The translations under genes were made by a program, and so were the position numbers. A stretch of DNA of 64,000 nt from Bacillota bacterium (GTDB lineage Bacteria > Bacillota > Clostridia > Oscillospirales > Ruminococcaceae): contig JAEZKF010000040.1 in assembly GCA_023415575.1 (NCBI GenBank), positions 3,894 through 67,893 of the forward strand, read 5' to 3'. A model generated the notes under the pieces. The model made no database searches. It was not told where the DNA came from and saw only the letters and a program-made list of their open reading frames with translations. Below, one piece after another: positions 15,865 to 25,033 of this stretch; the first letter of the stretch is position 1, and each line of letters opens with the position of its first letter.

Positions 15865-17934
15865 ATGAATAAACCTGAGATACTCGCCCCTGCGGGCGGG
15901 CCGGATGCCCTTCGCGCGGCACTGCGGTGCGGCGCCGACGCGGTATATGTCGGCGCAAAGTCCTTTTCCGCGCGTGGAGCAGCTGAGAACTTTACCATAG
16001 ACGCATTGCGCGAGGCGGTTGCGGACTGCCATCTGCACGGTGCAAGGCTATACCTTGCGCTCAACACCTTATTATTTGACGGCGAACTGGAGGATGCCGC
16101 AGCGTTGATTGCCGAAGCGGCAGACGCAGGTGTCGATGCCATGATTGTGCAGGATTTAGGGGCAGCCTCGCTTGTAAAGAGAATCTGCCCGTCCATGCCC
16201 CTGCACGGCTCAACCCAGATGTCGGTTCACACGCTTTCGGGCGCTCTTTTTTTGCAAAAACAAGGCTTTTCGCGCGTGATCCTTGCGCGTGAGCTTTCCT
16301 ATGAGGAGCTGCGGACAATCACCGCAGGCTGCTCCATTGAAACCGAGGTATTTGTACACGGGGCACTGTGTATGTCGGTGTCCGGTCAGTGCTATATGAG
16401 CGCCGTTGCGGGCAGACGCAGCGGAAACCGCGGCCAGTGCGCCCAGCCCTGCCGCCTGCCCTTTACCGCTAACCGCGGTGACGGCTCTTGCGGTCTATCC
16501 CTAAAGGATTTATCCATCGTAAAGGAAATTCCGGCACTCGCCGACCTTGGGGTGTGCTCGGTTAAGATTGAAGGGCGGCTCAAGCGCCCTGAATACGTTG
16601 CGGCTGCTGTGAGTGCCTGTGTATCCGCACGCGACGGTACGCTGAATGAAGCCGAGCTATCCCGCCTTCAGGCGGTTTTCTCGCGCAGCGGTTTTACCGC
16701 AGGCTACTACGAAGCTAAGCGCGATGAATCCATGTTCGGCACCCGCGAAAAGGAGGATGTCACGGCGGCCCAGGGTGTGCTTAAAGAGCTTGCTCGCCTG
16801 TATGACCGTGAAACCCCTCGTGTTGCGGTGGACTTTGTTTATACCCAAAAGCAGGGTCAGCCCGTATCCCTTGCCGCTGTTGACGAAAACGGCAACCGCG
16901 CCTTTGCAAGCGGTGAGGTTCCGGAGCCTGCTCTTAACAGCCCCACGGACGAAGCGCGTGCGCGCGGGGCGATTGAAAAACTGGGTGGTACGCCATTCTA
17001 CGCACGTAAAATCGCGTTTGACATCGACGAGACCCTGATGGTCCCAAATGCATGGATTAATGCCTTGCGCCGCGAATGCGCAGAGCAGCTTGCAAATCTG
17101 CGTACGGTACCAGTGAATAGGGCGATTTCCCCGCTCCAAGCCCCGCTTCGTTTGCCGAAGCGGGAGGCCCAGCCTACCCCTACCCTGCGGGCGCGGTTTC
17201 GCCGCTTTAATCAGATTCCGCTTGACCGCATAGATGCACTAGAATACCTATATCTGCCCGTTGGTGAGATACTCGCGCACGCGCAGGAGCTTGCTCCCTA
17301 TATGGACAAGCTCATTGCCTGCCCGCCGCGCGGGATGTTTGGACAGGATGAAACGATTCTGCAAAACCTCAAAAAGCTAAAGTCGCTTGGCGTGGACAAG
17401 CTGTACGCCCCGGGACTTGGGGCCATTGAGCTGGGGCAACGCCTTGATATGCAGCTGTTCGGCGGGTTTTCACTCAACATCGCAAACTCGCTTGCACTCG
17501 GTGAATATCAGCGGTTTGGCTTGCGGGATACCGAGCTATCCATCGAGCTTGACCTTGCCCATGCCCGCACCCTTTCGGGTGACCTTGCGCGCGGCATTGT
17601 CGGCTACGGCAGGCTCCCGCTTATGCTGGTGCGGTGCTGCCCGCTCAATCACACAAGAACTTGCAAGGAATGCGGCGCTCGGGGCGGGTATATGTATGAC
17701 CGCCTGAACAACCGCTTTTGGGTTGCGTGCGAGGGCGCTGCAAGCGAGGTCTTTAACTGCCGCATCCTGTTCCTCGCCGACCGCCTGCCGGAGCTGCGCG
17801 GGCTTGATTTTATCACCCTGCTGTTCACCGACGAAACGATAGACCAGGCTTCATCTGTAATTGACGCATATCTAGCCGGCGGTACACCCCCCGAGGAGTT
17901 TACTCGCGGCCTTTATTACAGAGGGGTCTTGTAG
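15865..17934 (+). CDS. U32 family peptidase / RlhA-type hydroxylase
   Basis: 689 aa with two parts: an N-terminal TIM-like U32 domain (EILAPAGGPDALRAALRCGADAVYVG, MIVQDLGAASLVKR, HGSTQMSVH) and a C-terminal DUF3656-type half. The iron-sulfur cysteine region is seen as HGALCMSVSGQCYMSAVAGRRSGNRGQCAQPCRLPF (about residues 168-203). The end carries CCPLNHTRTCKECGARGGYMYDR. Members with this architecture (E. coli RlhA/YdcP) hydroxylate 23S rRNA, while shorter ones (TrhP) act on tRNA. Both use prephenate-dependent chemistry in E. coli. By architecture this is closest to RlhA. The spacing of 3 bases to zapA implies one transcript. Confidence 0.85.
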   Translation: MNKPEILAPAGGPDALRAALRCGADAVYVGAKSFSARGAAENFTIDALREAVADCHLHGARLYLALNTLLFDGELEDAAALIAEAADAGVDAMIVQDLGAASLVKRICPSMPLHGSTQMSVHTLSGALFLQKQGFSRVILARELSYEELRTITAGCSIETEVFVHGALCMSVSGQCYMSAVAGRRSGNRGQCAQPCRLPFTANRGDGSCGLSLKDLSIVKEIPALADLGVCSVKIEGRLKRPEYVAAAVSACVSARDGTLNEAELSRLQAVFSRSGFTAGYYEAKRDESMFGTREKEDVTAAQGVLKELARLYDRETPRVAVDFVYTQKQGQPVSLAAVDENGNRAFASGEVPEPALNSPTDEARARGAIEKLGGTPFYARKIAFDIDETLMVPNAWINALRRECAEQLANLRTVPVNRAISPLQAPLRLPKREAQPTPTLRARFRRFNQIPLDRIDALEYLYLPVGEILAHAQELAPYMDKLIACPPRGMFGQDETILQNLKKLKSLGVDKLYAPGLGAIELGQRLDMQLFGGFSLNIANSLALGEYQRFGLRDTELSIELDLAHARTLSGDLARGIVGYGRLPLMLVRCCPLNHTRTCKECGARGGYMYDRLNNRFWVACEGAASEVFNCRILFLADRLPELRGLDFITLLFTDETIDQASSVIDAYLAGGTPPEEFTRGLYYRGVL

Positions 17935-17960
17935 TATTTTGACATCTAGGCTGGAGGGGT

Positions 17961-18350
17961 ATGATGACAAAGCAAGAACAACTTGTGGCCTCCTATTTTC
18001 ATTCCTGGCTTACAAAGGATGCCTCCGTGCTCAAAGAGACGTTTGCTGAGGATGCCGTCTACACCGAAAGCTGGGGGCCTGTCTACTACGGCCTTTCCCA
18101 GATAGAGCAGTGGTTCTGTGATTGGCACAAGCAGGGTACCGTGCTCAAATGGGAGATTAAAGAGTTTCTATCAGACGGCAACAGGACGATTTGCAGTTGG
18201 TATTTTGAGTGTAACTACATGGGTGAAATATCAGGCTTTGACGGTGTATCGTGGATAGTGTTTAACGATGAAGGCAAGATTTCCACCCTAGACGAGTACC
18301 AATCCAAGTTACCGCATCATACCCCCTATGAACCGACAAAAGGAGAGTGA
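17961..18350 (+). CDS. NTF2-like / SnoaL-like domain protein
   Basis: 129 aa single-domain cone-shaped fold predicted from the pattern EQLVASYFHSWLTKDASVLKETFAEDAVYTESWGPVYYGLSQIEQWFCDW and a later block of alternating strands ending with a polar tail. The GGAGGGG ribosome site lies 3-6 bases from two adjacent ATGs (17961, 17964). Members of this superfamily bind or isomerise small molecules; no specific activity can be assigned. It ends inside the ribosome site region of dut, so it is in the same operon. Confidence 0.75.
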   Translation: MMTKQEQLVASYFHSWLTKDASVLKETFAEDAVYTESWGPVYYGLSQIEQWFCDWHKQGTVLKWEIKEFLSDGNRTICSWYFECNYMGEISGFDGVSWIVFNDEGKISTLDEYQSKLPHHTPYEPTKGE

Positions 18351-18357
18351 GCTTGCT

Positions 18358-18795
18358 ATGAAACTGCTTGTGAAAAAGCTGCGCGACGGTGCGGTGATTC
18401 CGAAGCGTGCGACCGAAGGCAGTGCAGGTCATGACCTGTACGCTGTGCTGGATGAGCCGATTACGGTGCGCCCGGGCGGGCTTATCCGCATCCCGACGGG
18501 GATTGCCATCGCCCTGCCGAGCAACGAATACGCCGCGTTTATCTACGCGCGCAGCGGGTTAGCTGTGCGCTTTGGCATTGCGCCGAGCAACTGCGTAGGG
18601 GTCATCGACAGCGATTACCGCGGCGAGATAATAGTCGGACTTACCAACCACAGCTGCGAGCCCTACACCATTCAAAACGGCGAGCGCATCGCCCAGATGA
18701 TTATTGCACCCGTTGTACTGCCCGAGATTGTGGAGTGTAATACACTCGACGAGACCGCGCGCGGCGCCGGCGGCTTTGGCTCCACCGGACGGTAG
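18358..18795 (+). CDS. dut: dUTP diphosphatase
   Basis: Hydrolyses dUTP to dUMP and pyrophosphate, keeping uracil out of DNA and feeding dTMP synthesis; homotrimer. 145 aa. The five dUTPase motifs appear in order: AGHDLYA, ARSGLAVRFGI, GVIDSDYRGEI, NGERIAQMII and the C-terminal RGAGGFGSTGR that closes over the substrate. The start ATG 18358 has AGGAG 11 bases upstream; an earlier in-frame ATG at 18328 lies within the preceding gene. Confidence 0.96.
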   Translation: MKLLVKKLRDGAVIPKRATEGSAGHDLYAVLDEPITVRPGGLIRIPTGIAIALPSNEYAAFIYARSGLAVRFGIAPSNCVGVIDSDYRGEIIVGLTNHSCEPYTIQNGERIAQMIIAPVVLPEIVECNTLDETARGAGGFGSTGR

Positions 18796-18823
18796 AATCT
18801 TGACAACAGACGGAGGATCACTC

Positions 18824-19093
18824 ATGAAGGCAAAGCGCATCTTTATCGGCTTACTGCTGTTCTTGTGTGCGGTATTGCTCGGCGAATTTACGGGCAGACT
18901 GGTTGAGGGCATCTCGGCGCTATCGTGGCTTGCCTATACCATCTCGGTTGGCATACCAGTATCACAGCCGTTTGTGCTCGACCTTTCCGTAATAAGCATC
19001 GCACTCGGAGCATACCTAACCATCAACATCGCACAGATTATTTTCTTAGTCATTGCACTGTTTTTATACAAGCCCTTGCTCAAAAGGCTATAA
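18824..19093 (+). CDS. DUF4321 family small membrane protein
   Basis: 89 aa with three hydrophobic segments: IFIGLLLFLCAVLLGEFTGRL at the N-terminus, VLDLSVISIALGAYLTINIAQIIFLVIALFLY at the C-terminus, and a short central SWLAYTISVGI. The arrangement and its usual place just upstream of maf and mreB match DUF4321. ATG 18824 has CGGAGGA upstream. Function is unknown; the conserved neighbourhood suggests a role in envelope growth. Confidence 0.72.
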   Translation: MKAKRIFIGLLLFLCAVLLGEFTGRLVEGISALSWLAYTISVGIPVSQPFVLDLSVISIALGAYLTINIAQIIFLVIALFLYKPLLKRL

Positions 19094-19172
19094 TGGAGTG
19101 CAAACTGTGTCATAATCGTTTTATACATAGTTCTATGCAACACCGCACAAGAACAAGGGGAGGAAGTATCAC

Positions 19173-19739
19173 ATGAGGCTGATTTTGGCATCTGCCTCGC
19201 CCAGGCGAAATGAGCTTTTGCGCTATATCACCACCGATTTTGAGGTTATCCCCTCCTGTGAGGAGGAAGCAATAGATGAACTGCTTGACCACCACGAGCT
19301 TGTGATGGAGCTTGCCCGCATCAAGGCGTGTTCGGTGTTAAAGAAGCACCCCGACGCAATTGTCATCGGCAGCGACACCATCGTGACGGTGGATGGTCAA
19401 ATCCTCGGAAAGCCGAAGAATCGTGCAGATGCCATCGATATGCTGAGCATGCTGTCAGACCGCAGCCACTACGTTTACACCGGCGTCTGCCTTGCGGCAG
19501 AGGGGCGCATCGAGCAGTTTTACAGCCGTACCGAGGTGTTCTTCTACCCGCTTAGTGAGGAGGAAATCATCCGCTATGTGGATACCGGCGAGCCGTTTGA
19601 CAAGGCGGGCGCATACGGTATTCAAGGATACGGTGCTATGCTGTGCAGGCGCATTGAAGGCGATTTCTATACGGTGATGGGGCTGCCGGTGGCTGAGCTT
19701 TCCAGAAAATTGGCATTGTTTAAAAAAATTGTTGAGTAA
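19173..19739 (+). CDS. maf: Maf nucleoside-triphosphate pyrophosphatase
   Basis: House-cleaning enzyme that hydrolyses non-canonical or dTTP/UTP nucleotides to monophosphates and is linked to septum inhibition in Bacillus. 188 aa. Motifs: LILASASPRRNELL (substrate loop), IVIGSDTIVTVDG and GKPKN (metal and catalytic Asp region), and DKAGAYGIQG near the end. GGGGAGGAAG lies before ATG 19173. It directly precedes mreB, the common Clostridia/Bacillus order. Confidence 0.94.
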   Translation: MRLILASASPRRNELLRYITTDFEVIPSCEEEAIDELLDHHELVMELARIKACSVLKKHPDAIVIGSDTIVTVDGQILGKPKNRADAIDMLSMLSDRSHYVYTGVCLAAEGRIEQFYSRTEVFFYPLSEEEIIRYVDTGEPFDKAGAYGIQGYGAMLCRRIEGDFYTVMGLPVAELSRKLALFKKIVE

Positions 19740-19760
19740 ACTAGCCACAACGGTTATAAT
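19732..19760 (+). promoter_or_regulatory. Promoter of mreB
   Basis: TTGAGT (19732-19737, overlapping the maf stop codon), 17-base spacer, TATAAT (19755-19760), about 120 bases before mreB. Confidence 0.6.
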
Positions 19761-19879
19761 AGAAGCTGCAATGCTTGTCCTCATCTGCTATTTTGATTGA
19801 CAACAACGCTATGGGGCGATTTATAAAATTAAAACCATTGAGGTATGGCCGGCTTTAGGGGCTGAAAGGGGAAAGAAAC

Positions 19880-20905
19880 ATGTTTTCAAAAGACATCGGA
19901 ATCGATTTGGGCACCGCCAATACACTAGTGTTTATGAAGGGCAAAGGCATCATCATGCGTGAGCCGTCGGTAGTTGCAGTGGATACCCGCAGTGATACCG
20001 TGAAATACGTCGGTGCCGAGGCCAAGGAGGTCATCGGCCGTACACCCGGTTCCATCGTTGCCATCCGTCCGCTAAAGGATGGTGTAATCGCTGATTTTGA
20101 CATCACGGCGAGTATGCTGCAGATCTTTATTAAAAAGGTATTTGCGGGCAAGCTGTTTGCAAAGCCCCGTGTTGTAATCTGCATCCCGTCCGGTGTTACC
20201 CCCGTGGAGCGCCGTGCCGTAAAAGAGGCGACACTCAAGGCGGGTGCAAGACACGTCTACATCATTGAGGAGCCGATGGCGGCTGCAATCGGCGCAAACC
20301 TTCCGGTTGCTGAGGCTACCGGTAACATGGTCGTGGACATCGGCGGCGGCACCACCGAGGTTGCGGTCATCTCGCTTGGCGGTATAGTAGCTGCTAAGAG
20401 TGCCCGCATCGGCGGCGATGTGTTTGATAACTGCATCATCTCCTACATAAAGAAGCGCTATAACGTCCTCATCGGCGAGCGCACCGCAGAGGACCTTAAG
20501 ATTGAGATCGGGTCTGCCTACCCCTACGAGGGCGAGGAGAGCGTAGAGATTAAAGGACGCAATCTGGTGGATGGTCTGCCGAAGAACGTAATCGTGTCCT
20601 CCGAGGAGATTCGCGAGGCTCTGCGTGAACCGCTTGAGACCATCATCGACGTCATCAAGACAACGCTTGAAAAGACCCCGCCCGAGCTTTCGGCTGATAT
20701 CATCGACCACGGCATCACCCTGACCGGCGGCGGCGCCCTGCTGCGCGGACTGGATGCCCTTGTACACAAGGAGACGGGTATTCCCGTTTACATCGCGGAT
20801 AACCCACTTGATTGTGTTGCTTTGGGTGCCGGCAAGGTGCTGGACGCGTCTCCCAGCTTTAATCAGGTACTCAGCGATGAGGATCGCTCCAGCACATATA
20901 TCTAA
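19880..20905 (+). CDS. mreB: Rod shape-determining protein MreB
   Basis: Actin-like ATPase forming membrane-associated filaments that direct lateral wall synthesis. 341 aa. Actin-fold nucleotide motifs: phosphate-1 DIGIDLGTANTLVFMKGKG at the N-terminus, phosphate-2 NMVVDIGGGTTEVAVISLGGIV near residue 155, and adenosine motif ITLTGGGALLRGLD near residue 285. Also ICIPSGVTPVERRAVKEA and IIEEPMAAAIGANLPV. First gene of an mreBCD-pbp2 cluster. Confidence 0.97.
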   Translation: MFSKDIGIDLGTANTLVFMKGKGIIMREPSVVAVDTRSDTVKYVGAEAKEVIGRTPGSIVAIRPLKDGVIADFDITASMLQIFIKKVFAGKLFAKPRVVICIPSGVTPVERRAVKEATLKAGARHVYIIEEPMAAAIGANLPVAEATGNMVVDIGGGTTEVAVISLGGIVAAKSARIGGDVFDNCIISYIKKRYNVLIGERTAEDLKIEIGSAYPYEGEESVEIKGRNLVDGLPKNVIVSSEEIREALREPLETIIDVIKTTLEKTPPELSADIIDHGITLTGGGALLRGLDALVHKETGIPVYIADNPLDCVALGAGKVLDASPSFNQVLSDEDRSSTYI

Positions 20906-21155
20906 TCGTTTGACTTTAATACGACATTTTTCCTACGGTCCGCCGCTGTTTATTATGGCCGCGGTCCGTTTTGGCTTACCGATATGTCTTTTTGCGGTGA
21001 TGCTGTTTATAATGTTGCTATCACTTTCTGCCAATTGAATGGATTTAAGGCAACAAAGCCACTTATGACATGGATAGATTTTATAAATCTATGTCAAACC
21101 CGAAAGACAAAGATGTTTGACCGTATTAACAGCGGTTCTGCCGGAGGGTACCCCC

Positions 21156-22028
21156 TTGAAGGAATTTTTTCAAAGTAGAAAATTTAAGATTTTGCTGGGC
21201 GTAGCCGCGCTGCTGTTCGGTTTTATGGTGTATACCGCCGTAAACAGCGGCATGGCAAACTTCCTGTCTGGCTCTGTCGGCGTGCTCTTAAGCCCGCTGC
21301 AGAAGCTATCTATGTCTCTTTCTTCCTCCGTCACAGGTTTCTTTGAGCGTATTATTATTGCGGATGACATCTCGCAGGAGAATCAAGAGCTGCGTGAAGA
21401 AATCCGCAGGCTGCGCGAGCAGATGGTGGATTTTGAGACCTATAAGGCGGAAAACGAACAGTACCGCCAGTTCCTTGAGCTTAAGGAGCAGAACCCCGAC
21501 TTTGTATTTGAGGCCGCCATGGTAATCGGACGCGACCCCGCCGACCATTTTTACTCCTTTACCATAGATAAAGGAACACTGGACGGTATTAAGGTATCCG
21601 ACCCTGTTATCACGCCGGACGGACTGGTGGGCAGGATATCGGAGGTATCGTACACCGACAGTAAGGTGATTACCCTATTAAACCCCGGTATTGATGTCGG
21701 CGCCTTTGACGGCCGCACTAGGGATACCGGTATCATTTCAGGAGACCTTGGGCTTGCAATGCAGGGCAGGTGCAGGCTCTCCTACCTTTCGCGCGACAGC
21801 TCCGCCTCTGCCGGTGATATTATCACTACGTCCGGTATCGGCGGCACCTTCCCCAAAGGGCTTATCGTCGGCACCATTGCGGACGTCAAGGCCGAGCAGA
21901 GCGGTATTTCTCTGTATGCCGAGATTGTTCCCGCTGCCGATATTGCGAAGGTCCGAGATGTGTTCGTCATCACTTCCTTCCGCGGTCAGATAGGCAGCGA
22001 AACTCAGGAGGATGCGCCACAACAGTAG
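21156..22028 (+). CDS. mreC: Rod shape-determining protein MreC
   Basis: Extracytoplasmic scaffold linking MreB to the elongation synthases. I choose the TTG start at 21156 because GGAGGG ends 7 bases upstream, giving 290 aa; the longer TTG frame from 21117 has no ribosome site. Residues 6-25 are one membrane helix (KILLGVAALLFGFMVYTAV), residues 60-105 a coiled coil (ENQELREEIRRLREQMVDFETYKAENEQYRQFLELKE), and the rest the beta-barrel MreC domain (MVIGRDPADHFYSFTIDKGTLDGI, GLVGRISEV). A 250-base gap from mreB contains hairpins (for example ATAGATTT/AAATCTAT near 21072-21091). Confidence 0.9.
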   Translation: MKEFFQSRKFKILLGVAALLFGFMVYTAVNSGMANFLSGSVGVLLSPLQKLSMSLSSSVTGFFERIIIADDISQENQELREEIRRLREQMVDFETYKAENEQYRQFLELKEQNPDFVFEAAMVIGRDPADHFYSFTIDKGTLDGIKVSDPVITPDGLVGRISEVSYTDSKVITLLNPGIDVGAFDGRTRDTGIISGDLGLAMQGRCRLSYLSRDSSASAGDIITTSGIGGTFPKGLIVGTIADVKAEQSGISLYAEIVPAADIAKVRDVFVITSFRGQIGSETQEDAPQQ

Positions 22029-22091
22029 CATCCTCTATAAGTTTAATATTTTATTAAAACGCTTTACAGCTTGAAACGGAGTACCACCACT

Positions 22092-22625
22092 ATGTCGTCG
22101 GAGAGCTCTCTGTTTAAAAAGAATCTAAGACTTATTATAAAATGGACCCTGTATGCACTTGTGCTGATTCTTTCCTACGTTCTTGCCCAGAACCCCTACC
22201 TGTTCTCCTTGTGGGGGTTGCGCCCCCTGCTTATTTTGCCGGTTGCGGTAAGTGTTGCGATGTTTGAGCACGAGTTTGCGGGAGGACTGTTTGCAGCTGC
22301 CGCCGGCATCCTGTGGGGATGCAGCGCGGATGCGGTCTTCGGCTATTACGCTATCCTCTTGCTTGTCGTCGGCGTTGCGGCGGGTCTTATCTGCTCCTAC
22401 GGCATGAGCCCTACCCTGCTGACCTCCCTGCTGCTTACAGGCGGGGCTGCCTTACTCATTGGACTGCTAGACTTCTTCTTCTTTTATGTCCTGTGGTCGT
22501 ACACCGAGCTTGGGCGGTTCTTTATCACCCGCCTGCTTCCAACCATCCTCTTGACCACCGTAAGCGTTATCCCCTATTTCTACATCGTGCGGTTTATACA
22601 CAACAAGCTGCGCCCGCCCAAATGA
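22092..22625 (+). CDS. mreD: Rod shape-determining protein MreD
   Basis: Integral membrane subunit of the elongasome. 177 aa with about five hydrophobic helices (LIIKWTLYALVLILSYVLAQNP, LLILPVAVSVAMFEHEFAGGLFAAAAGILWG, YYAILLLVVGVAAGLI, LLTSLLLTGGAALLIGLLDFFFFYVL, LLPTILLTTVSVIPYFYIV). The family is weakly conserved; the call rests on topology plus position between mreC and pbp2. ATG 22092 is preferred over a TTG at 22071 because GGAG lies in between. Confidence 0.85.
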   Translation: MSSESSLFKKNLRLIIKWTLYALVLILSYVLAQNPYLFSLWGLRPLLILPVAVSVAMFEHEFAGGLFAAAAGILWGCSADAVFGYYAILLLVVGVAAGLICSYGMSPTLLTSLLLTGGAALLIGLLDFFFFYVLWSYTELGRFFITRLLPTILLTTVSVIPYFYIVRFIHNKLRPPK

Positions 22626-22872
22626 CGCGCACTTGTTAACGGCATTGTTACAAAACCGAAACGGGCTATCAACCACTGGCCTGCTAAGTTACGGTATCAT
22701 TGATCTTGTATCCGAAAACGCCCACCTGCTGTTTATTGTGACACCATATATAAGACTTTGCACAAAAGGATTCTGACATAAGAAAACAGATGGCGGTTGA
22801 TACACAAAAGGGCTGTATTAACACGCCACTTCATTTATTGCTTGATTTATTGTTAAGGAGGCTGCGTCCGTT
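22626..22872 (+). other. Gap between mreD and pbp2 with complementary ends
   Basis: About 250 bases without a gene. TATCAACC (22667-22674) is exactly complementary to GGTTGATA (22795-22802), so a roughly 136-nt transcript section could fold into a long closed structure. I could not match it to a named RNA. The pbp2 ribosome site AAGGAGG ends the interval. Confidence 0.3.
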
Positions 22873-24891
22873 ATGAAACCACGTTCCGCATTAATCCGGA
22901 CGCTTTCGCTCTTTCTTGTTGCCCTCGTCATCTTTGTGACGTATGGGCTGCGCCTGATGCAGCTTCAGCTTGTTCAGGGCGACAGCTTTTATGCCCAAAC
23001 CCAAAAGCGCACCCAGCGCACCGTTACGGTACCCGCAGCACGCGGAGAGATTGTTGACCGCAACGGTCGTCCCCTTGTGGTGAACCGCAGCTGCTTTAAC
23101 ATCGTCTTTGATGGCGCTACCATGCCCAAGAAAAGACAAAATGAGATTATCCTCGCCCTGACCGAGATCTTCACCGAAGAGGGCGAAGAATGGATTAGCA
23201 ACCTGCCGCTTGCGATATCAGGCGATTCCTACGCCTTTACCGACGCTAGCGACAGTGCGATAGAAGCGGTGAAATCCAACCTCGGCCTTCAGACCTATGC
23301 AACGGCAGAGCACGTGATGACTGAACTGCTTGACCGATACAACATCTCTGAGGAGTATACCCCCGCCCAGCAGCTGACTATTGCGGCTGTCCGGTATGAG
23401 ATGCAGCGCAAGGAGTTTTCCGCCGTAACACCCTACACCTTTGCAGAGGATGTCAGCATGGACATCGTCACAAAGATTAAGGAAAACAGCCTGACCCTTA
23501 CCGGTGTCGACGTACAGGAGAGCACCGTTCGTGAGTATGTCAGTGAGGATATCGCCCCCCACATCATCGGCCGCATCGGCCCCATCTACGCTGAGGAATA
23601 TGCGGAGCTCAAGGAAAAGGGCTACGGTCTTAACGACATTGTGGGTAAAGAGGGCATAGAAAAGGCGTTTGAAGATGATCTGCGCGGCACAGCCGGTACC
23701 AGCATCATCGAGTATGACGGCTCGGGCGCCGTTATTAACGTGACAGAGGTAACCCCTCCGCAGCCGGGCAACACCGTGATGCTGACCATTGACGCCGGCC
23801 TGCAGAAGGTCGCCCAGGAGGCGCTTGCAAACCAGATTGCCTACCTTAACGAGCATCACTCCGAAGGCAAGGGCAAGGAGGCGGATGCCGGCGCCGTTGT
23901 GGTAGTGGACGTTGCCACCGGCGACATCCTTGCGGCAGCCACCTACCCGTCTTATAATATCAACGAATACCAAAGAAACTACAACGCCCTTCTTGAGGAT
24001 TCGCGCAAGCCGCTGATTAACCGCGCCCTGACAGGCCGGTATGCGCCGGGCTCCACCTTTAAGCCGATGGTGGCGACAACGGCCTTGTCTGAGGGGATTA
24101 TCACAAGGAATTCACACGTTACCTGTAACCATGTCTATACATTCTTTAACGATTACCAGCCGCGATGCATGAGCGCGCACGGCAGCATCAACGTCATTAC
24201 GGCTATTGCGGTATCGTGCAACATCTTCTTTTACGAGACCGGCCGCTTGACCGGCATTGACACCATCGCTGAATACGCGGGTAAGTTCGGCTTTGGACAG
24301 AACACAGGCATTGAGCTTCCCGAGGCTGTCGGACAGGTTGCAAGCCCTGCCCTGCGCGAGAAGAACAACAGCAAGTGGTACCACGGCGACATCCTGCAGG
24401 CCTCCATCGGTCAGTCCGATACCCTCGCAACACCCCTGCAGCTTGCCCAGTATGTCGCGACCATCGCCCGCAGAGGTGTAAGGCTGGAATCGCACATCGT
24501 GCGCAGCGTTTATTCCTACAACCTCGATAAGACCATCCGTGAAACGCAGCCGGTGGTTGCCGCTACGATTGAAGGCAAGAACAACGCCTTTGATACCGTC
24601 ATTGACGGCATGGTTGCCTGCGTAAAATCGGGTTCAGCGCGTTACTATCTCGCCGATTACCCCGAATCCATCGGGGCTAAAACCGGCACACCCGAGACGA
24701 TTAACAGCCTGACCTCGGTGTTTATTGCATTCACTCCAGTCGAAAACAGCGAGATTGCCGTTGCGGTGGTCATTGAAAAGGGCGGTCAGGGCTATACCGG
24801 CGCACCTGTCGCCCGCGACATCTTTGACGCGTATTATGCACAAAAAAGGGAGAAAGCAAAGATTTCTGAGGAAGCCGTTTTGCTGTCTTAA
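22873..24891 (+). CDS. mrdA: Penicillin-binding protein 2 (elongation-specific transpeptidase)
   Basis: Cross-links peptidoglycan during side-wall growth; class B PBP anchored by one N-terminal helix (LIRTLSLFLVALVIFVTYGLRL, residues 8-29). 672 aa. The dimerisation domain contains ARGEIVDRNGRPL and HIIGRIG. Catalytic motifs: S394-T-F-K397 (in APGSTFKPM), S448-C-N450 and K603-T-G-T606. AAGGAGG precedes ATG 22873. The position after mreBCD fixes it as the rod-complex PBP. Confidence 0.95.
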   Translation: MKPRSALIRTLSLFLVALVIFVTYGLRLMQLQLVQGDSFYAQTQKRTQRTVTVPAARGEIVDRNGRPLVVNRSCFNIVFDGATMPKKRQNEIILALTEIFTEEGEEWISNLPLAISGDSYAFTDASDSAIEAVKSNLGLQTYATAEHVMTELLDRYNISEEYTPAQQLTIAAVRYEMQRKEFSAVTPYTFAEDVSMDIVTKIKENSLTLTGVDVQESTVREYVSEDIAPHIIGRIGPIYAEEYAELKEKGYGLNDIVGKEGIEKAFEDDLRGTAGTSIIEYDGSGAVINVTEVTPPQPGNTVMLTIDAGLQKVAQEALANQIAYLNEHHSEGKGKEADAGAVVVVDVATGDILAAATYPSYNINEYQRNYNALLEDSRKPLINRALTGRYAPGSTFKPMVATTALSEGIITRNSHVTCNHVYTFFNDYQPRCMSAHGSINVITAIAVSCNIFFYETGRLTGIDTIAEYAGKFGFGQNTGIELPEAVGQVASPALREKNNSKWYHGDILQASIGQSDTLATPLQLAQYVATIARRGVRLESHIVRSVYSYNLDKTIRETQPVVAATIEGKNNAFDTVIDGMVACVKSGSARYYLADYPESIGAKTGTPETINSLTSVFIAFTPVENSEIAVAVVIEKGGQGYTGAPVARDIFDAYYAQKREKAKISEEAVLLS

Positions 24892-24960
24892 ACTTGGGCA
24901 ATATCCCCTGCGTCTGTATGAAACGCTGATATTTTGTGTATAATCACTTATATATTTGCA

Positions 24961-24988
24961 TTGATTTTTTCCTTTTTTGTGTTAAAAT
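24961..24988 (+). promoter_or_regulatory. Promoter of the MinD-like gene
   Basis: TTGATT (24961-24966), 16-base spacer, TAAAAT (24983-24988), about 45 bases before the start codon. Confidence 0.5.
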
Positions 24989-25033
24989 TAGGATTGTCAA
25001 GGTATATTTAAATTTCTGCTCGGGGGATCTGCC

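Noticed and set aside
20072..20767. Long minus-strand frames within mreB, and a similar one at 23218-23973 within pbp2
   Set aside because: Complement shadows of certain genes; low-complexity Ala/Val/Gly composition and no ribosome sites.
22640..22810. 6S RNA between mreD and pbp2
   Set aside because: Length and closing stem fit loosely, but I could not trace the central bubble and flanking stems; kept only as an unnamed structure.
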